Origin: Nocardioides sp. SLBN-35
Lineage (GTDB): Bacteria > Actinomycetota > Actinomycetes > Propionibacteriales > Nocardioidaceae
Assembly (NCBI RefSeq): GCF_006715725.1
Contig: NZ_VFNU01000001.1
Span: 434,001 to 498,000 of the forward strand
Reading direction: 5' to 3'
DNA length: 64,000 bases
The translations under genes and the position numbers were made by a program. This document shows, piece by piece, positions 51,824 through 58,592 of this stretch (positions are counted from its first letter, which is position 1; every line of letters begins with the position of its first letter). The notes below the pieces were generated by a model. That model was not told the DNA's origin and searched no databases. It saw nothing but the letters and a program-made list of their open reading frames with translations.

Positions 51824-52798
51824 ATGAGGCTCCTGGTTCTCGGCGGCACCCAGTTCCTGTCCCGCGCGGTCGCGTCCGAGGCGGTGCGCCGCGGGCACGA
51901 CGTGGTGTGTGCCAACCGGGGGCGGTCCGGCACGGTGCCACCGGGTGTGACGACGGTGCGCTGGGACCGCGACGAGCCGGCGCCGGCCGAGCTCACCGAC
52001 GGTGATCCGTACGACGCCGTGGTCGACGTGGCGCGCACCCCCTCCCACGTGCGGCGTGCCCTGGCCGCCGTACCTGAGGACGCGCACTGGGTGTTCGTCT
52101 CCACCATCTCGGTCTACGCCGCCGACGCCGACCCCGCGGGCCCCGGCCAGGGGAGGCTCCGGGACGCGATCGCCGACGACCTGGACCCGATGGCCAGCGT
52201 CGAGAACTACGGCGGGATGAAGGTGACCTGCGAGCGCCTCGTCCTCGACGCGTCACCCGGTGCGGCCGTCGTGCGCCCGGGCCTGATCGTCGGGCCGGGC
52301 GACCCGAGCGGCCGGTTCGCATACTGGGCGCGCCGCTCCACCGCGACCGGCGAGGTGCTCGCGCCCGGCGACCCGCAGGACCTCGTGCAGGTGATCGACG
52401 TCCGTGACCTCGCCGCCTGGGTCGTCACCTTGGCCGAGGACCGCACCGGCGGGACGTACGACGCCGTCGGCCCCGCGCAGCCGATCGCCGAGCTCCTCGC
52501 CGCCGTCCTGCCCGACGCCGACCTGGTCTGGGTCGCCCAGGACTTCCTCGAGGCCGAGGGCGTCGAGGCCTGGTCCGGGCCCGACAGCATCCCGCTCTGG
52601 CTCCCGCGCCCGGCGTACGACGGCATGCTGGCCCACGACGCCGCCCCCGCCCTGGCCGCGGGCCTGCAGCCGCGGGCGGTCGGCGCCACGATCCGCGACA
52701 CCCGGGCCTGGCTGGACGCCGATCCCGCGGCGCGGATCACGGGGATCACGATCGAGCGGGAGGCCGACCTCCTGGCCCGGTGGCGGGCTCGACGGTGA
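51824..52798 (+). CDS. NAD-dependent epimerase/dehydratase family protein
   Basis: A 324-residue extended SDR-type protein opening with MRLLVLGGTQFLSRAVASEA (Rossmann GGTxFL motif) and WVFVSTISVYA, GMKVTCERLV as active-site region, in which the usual Tyr is found in ENYGGMK. Reductase or epimerase activity on a sugar or isoprenoid is possible. It overlaps the next gene as GTGA, so both are coupled. Confidence 0.82.
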   Translation: MRLLVLGGTQFLSRAVASEAVRRGHDVVCANRGRSGTVPPGVTTVRWDRDEPAPAELTDGDPYDAVVDVARTPSHVRRALAAVPEDAHWVFVSTISVYAADADPAGPGQGRLRDAIADDLDPMASVENYGGMKVTCERLVLDASPGAAVVRPGLIVGPGDPSGRFAYWARRSTATGEVLAPGDPQDLVQVIDVRDLAAWVVTLAEDRTGGTYDAVGPAQPIAELLAAVLPDADLVWVAQDFLEAEGVEAWSGPDSIPLWLPRPAYDGMLAHDAAPALAAGLQPRAVGATIRDTRAWLDADPAARITGITIEREADLLARWRARR

Positions 52799-53385
52799 CC
52801 GGCGACCGGTTCCGCTCGCCCCGTCCCGAGGACCTCGACGCAGCGGCCCGGCACCTCTACGACGCCATCACCTCCGGGCCGCGGGCCTCGGGCGACCAGC
52901 CGTTCCCGCTGGCGGCGCCGGACGGCTCGCTGCACGGCCCGTTCGGTCCGATGCTGCTGCAGCCGGGTGTCGGATCGGCGTTGCAGGACCTCGGGGCCGC
53001 GATCCGCTACCGGGGCCACCTCAGCGACCGTGAGCGCGAGATCGCGATCCTCGCCGTGGCCGCCGCCACGGACTCGGCGTTCGAGGCCTGGGCGCACGAG
53101 CGGGTGGCCGCGACGATCGGGATGGAGCCGGACGAGCTCGCGGCGATCGCGGACGGCACCTTCGCCGGCGTCGGCGAGCGGGAGCGCTGGTGCGGCGAGG
53201 TCCCCGGCCGGCTGGTGCGCGAGCGGGCGCTGTCCGATGCCGAGTTCGCGGCGGCCGCGGCGGCCCTGGGCGAGGCCGACCTCCTCGAGCTCGTCGTGCT
53301 GGTCGGCTACTACTCCACGCTCGCGCTGGTGATGGACGTCTTCGGTGTGGGGCCGCCCGACGATTCGCCCGCGACGGACCACTAG
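52795..53385 (+). CDS. Carboxymuconolactone decarboxylase family protein
   Basis: The 196-residue protein has the family helices REREIAILAVAAATDSAFEAWAHERVAATIG and LVVLVGYYSTLALVMDVFGV. It lacks a CxxC pair in the central helix, so it is not an AhpD-type peroxidase. The GTG at 52795 overlaps the stop of the epimerase gene. Substrate unknown. Confidence 0.82.
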   Translation: MTGDRFRSPRPEDLDAAARHLYDAITSGPRASGDQPFPLAAPDGSLHGPFGPMLLQPGVGSALQDLGAAIRYRGHLSDREREIAILAVAAATDSAFEAWAHERVAATIGMEPDELAAIADGTFAGVGERERWCGEVPGRLVRERALSDAEFAAAAAALGEADLLELVVLVGYYSTLALVMDVFGVGPPDDSPATDH

Positions 53386-53394
53386 CATCGCCCG

Positions 53395-54267
53395 GTGCTT
53401 CGCATCGCCACCGCCAACATCAACGGCATCCGTGCTGCCCACCGACGCGGCTTCGGCGACTGGCTGGCCACCCGCGGGTGCGATGTCGTCACGCTGCAGG
53501 AGGTGCGCTGCCCGGTCGCCGCGCTGCCCGAGGGCGCGTTCGGCGACTACCAGGTGGCGTACGACGCGGGGGAGGTCGCCGGGCGCAACGGCGTCGCCGT
53601 ACTGACCCGGGAGCCGGCCGCCGCGGTCCGCAGCTGGTCGGTGCCGGACCCCGAGCGGCCGCTGCACCGCGCGCTGCGCAAGCACGCGACGGAGGGGCGC
53701 TACGTCGAGGTCGACCTGGCCGACGTACCCCTCACCGTGGCGAGCCTCTACCTTCCCAAGGGCGGCCTGCCCGCGCACCTGCAAGACCCCAAGCGGATGC
53801 GGGAGGCGCCCGACGGCGGGGCGAAGTACGACCGCAAGATGGCGTTCATGGCCGGCTTCGCCCGCCACCTCGCGACCGCCCGCAAGGCCGCGGCGGCGCA
53901 GGGCCGGGAGTTCCTGCTCACCGGGGACCTCAACGTGGCGCACCAGGAGCTCGACGTCGCCGCCTACAAGCGCAGCAACCAGACGGAGGGCTTCCTGCCC
54001 GAGGAGCGGGCCTGGCTGGCCGCGCAGCTCTCACCGCGCACGCTCGTGGACGTGGTGCGGCACCTGCACCCGGACACGGCTGGGCCGTACTCCTGGTGGA
54101 GCTGGCTCGGCCGGGCCTACGACGAGGACCGGGGGTGGCGCATCGACTACCACCTCGCGACCCCGCGGCTCGCCCGCGCGGCCGTGTCCGCGGTCGTCGA
54201 CCGGGACCACCTCGGCGTCCGGATGAGCGACCACGCCCCCGTGGTCGTCGACTACGACCTCAGCTGA
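53395..54267 (+). CDS. xthA: Exodeoxyribonuclease III
   Basis: The 290-residue enzyme has the endonuclease/exonuclease/phosphatase fold with metal ligand Glu36 (LQEVRC), TGDLNVAHQELD, and final SDHAPVVVDY containing the catalytic His. It cuts DNA at abasic sites and trims 3-prime ends in base-excision repair. The GTG at 53395 is the only start that keeps the N-terminal strand LRIATANINGIRAA. It ends in a duplicated 18-bp unit shared with the convergent MFS gene. Confidence 0.92.
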   Translation: MLRIATANINGIRAAHRRGFGDWLATRGCDVVTLQEVRCPVAALPEGAFGDYQVAYDAGEVAGRNGVAVLTREPAAAVRSWSVPDPERPLHRALRKHATEGRYVEVDLADVPLTVASLYLPKGGLPAHLQDPKRMREAPDGGAKYDRKMAFMAGFARHLATARKAAAAQGREFLLTGDLNVAHQELDVAAYKRSNQTEGFLPEERAWLAAQLSPRTLVDVVRHLHPDTAGPYSWWSWLGRAYDEDRGWRIDYHLATPRLARAAVSAVVDRDHLGVRMSDHAPVVVDYDLS

Positions 54268-54294
54268 CCTGGCGCTCTCAGCTGACCCGGCGCT
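54259..54294. repeat. 18-bp tandem duplication carrying both convergent stop codons
   Basis: 54259-54276 and 54277-54294 are 17 of 18 identical. Each contains TCAGCTGA, a palindrome that reads Ser-stop on both strands. The exonuclease gene ends in copy 1, the MFS gene on the other strand in copy 2. Confidence 0.75.
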
Positions 54295-55522
54295 CTCCGG
54301 CGATCGGTACGACGGCCACCGCGAGCAGGGGGAGCGCCGCCGCGAGGGCGTACGACGCGCCGTAGCCCCAGGCGGTGATGGTCAGCCCCGCGACGGGCGG
54401 GACGGCGACGGCGGCGAGGTGCTGGGCGGTGTTCTGCAGGCCGAGGGCGCGGCCGGACCAGAACGGCCCGGCCCGCTCGGCGACGGCGGTGAAGGCGAGC
54501 CCGTTGTCGGCCACGGTGACGGCGGACGCGACGACGAGCAGGCCGACAGCCAGCGCCGTCACCGGCCCGGACCCGTCGGCTTGCGCGGCGGCCAGGCCGA
54601 GCAGCGCCATGGTGGCGGCGGCGAGGAAGGCGACCGCGCGCATCGGCCGCATCCGGCTGCCGACCAGGTCGGAGGCCCAGCCGGCGCCGATCCGGGCGGC
54701 GGCGCCGGCGACCTGGGTGCCGGCGACGACCAGGCCGGCGATGCCGGGCGACCAGCCGAGGTCGTCGACCAGCCAGGTCAGGCCGAAGGTCCAGACCAGG
54801 AACTGCGGGACGACGAGCAGCACCGAGGCGGCGTGGATCCGGGCGAGGTAGCGGTCCTCCCGGTAGGGGTTCGCGACGGCGACGCCCGCGGCTGCGGCAG
54901 GCCGGGGCGGGTCGAGGACGACGAGCGCGACGAGGACCGCGACGAGGAGGGCGGCCGCGGTCGGCACCCACAGGGCGGGGCCGATGCCGTGGTGGTGGGC
55001 GATGACGGCGACGGTGCCGGCGGCGATCCCGACGCCGAGCGGCTGCCCGGTCTGCCGGATCCCCATCGCGATCCCGCGCCGCTCGGGCGGGAACCAGCCG
55101 ACGACCACGCGGCCGGAGGCGGAGTTGGTCGCCGCCGCACCGATGCCGGCGAAGCCGAGCGCGGCGGCCATCGGCCACGGTGAGGCCAGCGCCGCCGCGG
55201 CGCCGCCGCCGGCGGCCGTGACCAGCAGGCCGGCCAGCAGCGCGAACCGCTCGCCGCGGCGGTCGACCACGAGGCCCCAGAGCACGAGGGTGAACATCAT
55301 CCCGGTCATCGACGCAGACGCGACCAGCCCGGCCTCGGCCAGGCTCATCCCGTAGCCGCCGTCCGCGACGGGGCGGTGCAGCTCGGGGATGAGGAAGCTC
55401 GGTGCGGTCACCATCGCCGCCGTCGCGGCCTGGGCCCCGGTGCCGGCGGCCAGCATCGCCCAGCGCCGGGCGGCGGAGACCGTCCGCGCCTGCGTCGGCG
55501 ACGGGGCAGCGGTCGAGGTCAC
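54278..55522 (-). CDS. MFS transporter
   Basis: The 414-residue protein has twelve predicted membrane segments and MFS loop motifs, DRRGERFALLAG between helices 2 and 3 and ASDLVGSRMRPMRAVAF in the second half. FPPERRGIAMGIRQTGQPLG is typical of nitrate/oxalate-like MFS transporters. GTG at 55522 fits the usual N-terminus but has no ribosome site, so it may be leaderless. Substrate unknown. Confidence 0.87.
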   Translation of the reverse strand: MTSTAAPSPTQARTVSAARRWAMLAAGTGAQAATAAMVTAPSFLIPELHRPVADGGYGMSLAEAGLVASASMTGMMFTLVLWGLVVDRRGERFALLAGLLVTAAGGGAAAALASPWPMAAALGFAGIGAAATNSASGRVVVGWFPPERRGIAMGIRQTGQPLGVGIAAGTVAVIAHHHGIGPALWVPTAAALLVAVLVALVVLDPPRPAAAAGVAVANPYREDRYLARIHAASVLLVVPQFLVWTFGLTWLVDDLGWSPGIAGLVVAGTQVAGAAARIGAGWASDLVGSRMRPMRAVAFLAAATMALLGLAAAQADGSGPVTALAVGLLVVASAVTVADNGLAFTAVAERAGPFWSGRALGLQNTAQHLAAVAVPPVAGLTITAWGYGASYALAAALPLLAVAVVPIAGERRVS

Positions 55523-55561
55523 CGGGCCAGTCAAGCACCTGTGTCCATTGAATGAGACAGC

Positions 55562-55573
55562 TATCTCGAGATA
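55562..55573. promoter_or_regulatory. Perfect 12-bp palindrome in the MFS/kinase-like divergent gap
   Basis: TATCTCGAGATA lies 40 bp upstream of the MFS start, flanked by GAGACA and TGAGAC, in an AT-richer patch of a 194-bp gap. It may be an operator for the MFS gene. No regulator gene is adjacent. Confidence 0.45.
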
Positions 55574-55716
55574 TGAGACGTCATGGGACCGGGCGAGTCG
55601 GGCTCTACCGAATTCTGGGGACGTCGTCCGACAACCCTCCACCTGCGTCGCGTCGTCCCCGACGCTGGACATCCGGCGCGTCTGGGGGGCGCGCCGGACC
55701 ACAGGAGGGACCGCGC

Positions 55717-56601
55717 ATGAACCAGCTGAGCCCGCAAGCCCTCGACGACCTCACCGACCTCGTCGGTGCCGCGCTCGAGTGCCCCGTCCGGTTGCTGCCG
55801 CAGCCGGGCCCGCCGGGGGAGACCCAGTGCCACGTGTACGACGAGCAGGCGCGCCGGGTCGCCGTCGTACGGTGGGCCGACGACGACGCCGGGTCCCGGC
55901 GGGTGCTCGACGGGGCTAGCGCGCTGGCGACGCTGGAGGCGCACCACCGCAACGGCCGCCTGGTCGCGCCCCGCCTGCTCGCCCTGACCACCTGGTCCGG
56001 GCGCCCGCTGCTGGTCCAGGAGTGGTGCGCGTCGGCGTACCCCGGCCGGGTGCCGACCCGTCCGGCGCGCTACGACGCCGAGCGGGTGGTCGTCGAGCTC
56101 GCCACGATCGCGGACCTCGACCACTCCTACGCGGGTGGCCTGCGGACCCGGCTCCAGGACCTGCCGGCCTCGGCGTTCGGCGACCAGCTGCTCGCGGCGC
56201 TCGACCAGCTCGGCAACCGCCACGACCTCGACGCGCTGCCCCGCGGCGCCTGGCACGGCAGCTGGTCGCGCCGCACCGTCGCGGCCGGACCGCGCGGAAC
56301 GGTGCTGGTGCGCGAGTGGGACCGCTACGGCCTGAACCGGCCCATCGGCTTCGACACGCTGCACTTCCGCCTCGACGAGCTGCGCGGCGAGCTGCGCTGG
56401 CACGGCGCCGGCACCGCGCTGGTCGAGGAGGCGCCGCGGATCCTGGCCCGCTGGCACGGCCGGGTGGTCGGCGAGGCCCGGTGCGTCGCCCGGCTGCTCC
56501 TGCTCGAGCTCGCCGCCCGCGAGCTCGCCGAGGTGGGCCCGGGCCGGGCCCCGGTCTCGTGGGTCGCGGACTGGATCGCGCCGACGCTGTTCAGCGCCTG
56601 A
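55717..56601 (+). CDS. Phosphotransferase-fold protein lacking the catalytic Asp
   Basis: A 294-residue protein. WHGSWSRR (179-186) and VREWDRYGLNRPIGFDTLHFRLDELRGEL (198-226) line up with HGDWxPWN and WDWERxxxxxPxGFDxLHxxFQ of aminoglycoside-phosphotransferase-like proteins. The Asp that should act in HGD is Ser182 and the following Asn is missing, so it is probably a pseudokinase. AGGAGGGA precedes the ATG. The assignment rests on pattern similarity only. Confidence 0.55.
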   Translation: MNQLSPQALDDLTDLVGAALECPVRLLPQPGPPGETQCHVYDEQARRVAVVRWADDDAGSRRVLDGASALATLEAHHRNGRLVAPRLLALTTWSGRPLLVQEWCASAYPGRVPTRPARYDAERVVVELATIADLDHSYAGGLRTRLQDLPASAFGDQLLAALDQLGNRHDLDALPRGAWHGSWSRRTVAAGPRGTVLVREWDRYGLNRPIGFDTLHFRLDELRGELRWHGAGTALVEEAPRILARWHGRVVGEARCVARLLLLELAARELAEVGPGRAPVSWVADWIAPTLFSA

Positions 56602-56638
56602 TCCCCGGGCCGACCCCCGGCGGGGAATGAAGGTGCCC

Positions 56639-56651
56639 GGTTCCGGGAACC
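56639..56651. promoter_or_regulatory. Short palindrome before the histidine kinase gene
   Basis: GGTTCC-G-GGAACC is perfect over 13 bp and ends 9 bp before the GTG of the kinase. No ribosome site is present in this gap, so the site may overlap the promoter of a leaderless message. Confidence 0.4.
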
Positions 56652-56660
56652 ATTCTCGGT

Positions 56661-57884
56661 GTGGAGGTCGACGCATCGCTGACCCGCACCCTGCAGCTCC
56701 TCGCCGAGGGCGTGATCGAGTTCGCGGGGTTCCGCGTGGCTGCCGTCAGCCTGGCGGTCGACGGCCTGCTGCACACGGTGGCCGTGGTCGGCGACGACAC
56801 CGCCGCCGCCCAGCTGGTCGACCAGCGCACCCCCGTCGAGCTCCTCGAGCGCGAGCTCGCCAACGCCGACGTGTGGGGCGCGCTGCACTTCGTCCCGGCC
56901 GACCGCTCCGGCGGCCACCTCGACGAGCACCTGTGGGTGCCCGACGTCGTACCTCTCGACGACCCGGACGCCTGGGACTCCCACGACCTGCTCTGCGGGC
57001 TGCTCCACGACCACGCCGGACAGCTGCGGGGCGTGCTGTGGGTCGACCTGCCCGATGACGGTCGGCGGCCCGGCGCAGAGCAGCGGGCGACGCTGCTGAT
57101 GTACGTCCGCCTCGCCGAGCGGGCGCTCGTCACCGCGCTGGAGCGCGACGACCTCGAGCTGCGCGTCGAGCACGAGCACGCGGTCGCCGAGTACCGCCGC
57201 AGCATCATCGACGTGCTCTCCCACGAGCTGCGCGGTACGGCGGCCGCGATCGCGCACACCGTCGACTCGCTGCGCGGCGAGTCGGGCCTCGGCGACTCCG
57301 TGACCGCCGGGCTGGACGTCGTGCACGGAGGCGTGGAGCGGCTGCGGTCGGTCGTCGACGACATGGCCGCGCTCGCCAAGCTCGGGCGGACCGACGTACC
57401 GCTGCGCTCGCTCACCACCGACCTCGGCCGAGTGGCCCGCGAGGCGGTCGCGCTGCACGCCGCCGAGGCCCGCCGGCGGGACGTGACGGTGGTCGTCGAG
57501 GTGGTCGACGAGCCCACGCTGCAGGGCGATCCCGAGGACCTCGACCGGATGGTGGCCAACCTGGTGTCCAACGCGGTCAAGTACTCCGAGCCCGGCGGCC
57601 GGGTCCTGGTCCGCGTCGTCGCCGGGCCGGCGGGCGTGGTGCTGACGGTCAGCGACGTCGGCATCGGGATCGACCCCGCCGACCGTGAGCGGGTCTTCGA
57701 GGAGTTCTTCCGATCCCGCCGGCACGCCGTACGCCGCCGCCCCGGTGCCGGCCTCGGCCTGGCGATCGTGCACCGCGTCGTGACGCTGCACGGCGGCGTG
57801 GTCCGGGTCGACTCCGAGCCCGGCGAGGGCGCCACCTTCACCGTCGAGCTGCCCCGGGCGGGCGCCGTACCGCAGGCCGGCTGA
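56661..57884 (+). CDS. Soluble sensor histidine kinase, GAF type
   Basis: A 407-residue kinase without membrane segments: GAF-like N-terminal domain (about 10-160), HisKA with His188 in DVLSHELRG, and HATPase with NLVSNAVKYSEPGG, DVGIGIDPADRERVFEEFFRS and GAGLGLAIVHRVV. It senses a cytoplasmic signal and should phosphorylate the regulator encoded four bases downstream. Combining an HisKA kinase with a LuxR-type regulator is less common than with an OmpR type. Confidence 0.87.
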   Translation: MEVDASLTRTLQLLAEGVIEFAGFRVAAVSLAVDGLLHTVAVVGDDTAAAQLVDQRTPVELLERELANADVWGALHFVPADRSGGHLDEHLWVPDVVPLDDPDAWDSHDLLCGLLHDHAGQLRGVLWVDLPDDGRRPGAEQRATLLMYVRLAERALVTALERDDLELRVEHEHAVAEYRRSIIDVLSHELRGTAAAIAHTVDSLRGESGLGDSVTAGLDVVHGGVERLRSVVDDMAALAKLGRTDVPLRSLTTDLGRVAREAVALHAAEARRRDVTVVVEVVDEPTLQGDPEDLDRMVANLVSNAVKYSEPGGRVLVRVVAGPAGVVLTVSDVGIGIDPADRERVFEEFFRSRRHAVRRRPGAGLGLAIVHRVVTLHGGVVRVDSEPGEGATFTVELPRAGAVPQAG

Positions 57885-57888
57885 TCAC

Positions 57889-58560
57889 GTGCCCAGCCGG
57901 CTACGGGTCGTGATCGTCGAGGACCACGCGCTGTTCGCGCAGTCCCTCGACTTCGCGTTGACCCGCGAGGACCACGACGTGCGGGTCCTCACGCCCGACG
58001 ACTTCGCCTCGCCGGCCGCACTCCTCGCCCGGGTCCGCGAGCTCCGGCCGCGGATCGTGCTGCTCGACCTCGACCTCGGGCCCCTCGGCGACGGCCGCCT
58101 GCTCATCGCCCCGCTCGCCCGCGCCGGGGTCCCGGTCCTCGTCCTCACGGCGACCACCGACCGGGTGCGGTGGGGCGAGTGCCTCGCCGCGGGCGCGCGT
58201 CGGGTGCTGTCGAAGGCCGGCTCCCTCGACGCCGTGCTCGCCGTGATCACCTCGCTGGCGCGCGGCGGCCCGGTGATGGACGAGACCGAGCGCGCCGAGC
58301 TGATCGCCCTCGCCCGCGAGAACGGCAAGGAGCACCGGGAGATCCGGGTGCGGTTCGAGCGGCTCACCCCGCGCGAGGCCGTGGTGCTCGGGCACCTGAT
58401 GCGCGGCGAGACCGTCCACGACATCGCGGCCGCGTTCGTCGTCTCGGAGAGCACCGTACGGACGCAGGTGAAGCGGATCCTCGCCAAGCTGGAGGTGTCC
58501 TCCCAGCTCGCCGCCGTCGGGCTCGCCAACCGGGTCGGGTGGAGGCCACCGGCTGCATGA
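57889..58560 (+). CDS. LuxR-type response regulator
   Basis: A 223-residue regulator with receiver Asp60 (IVLLDLDLG) and a C-terminal LuxR helix-turn-helix (TPREAVVLGHLMRGETVHDIAAAFVVSESTVRTQVKRILAKLEV). Partner of the preceding kinase. The start codon is GTG. Its TGA stop lies in the left arm of the hairpin that follows. Target genes are not evident. Confidence 0.88.
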   Translation: MPSRLRVVIVEDHALFAQSLDFALTREDHDVRVLTPDDFASPAALLARVRELRPRIVLLDLDLGPLGDGRLLIAPLARAGVPVLVLTATTDRVRWGECLAAGARRVLSKAGSLDAVLAVITSLARGGPVMDETERAELIALARENGKEHREIRVRFERLTPREAVVLGHLMRGETVHDIAAAFVVSESTVRTQVKRILAKLEVSSQLAAVGLANRVGWRPPAA

Positions 58561-58590
58561 GTCCCCGGCTGACCGGGGACTCATGCAGCC
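58551..58590. terminator. Perfect 18-bp hairpin between convergent genes
   Basis: 58551-58568 pairs perfectly with 58573-58590 around the loop CTGA. It contains the response regulator's stop codon and ends 2 bp before the GH65 stop on the other strand. A strong bidirectional terminator candidate without T-run. Confidence 0.8.
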
Positions 58591-58592
58591 TC

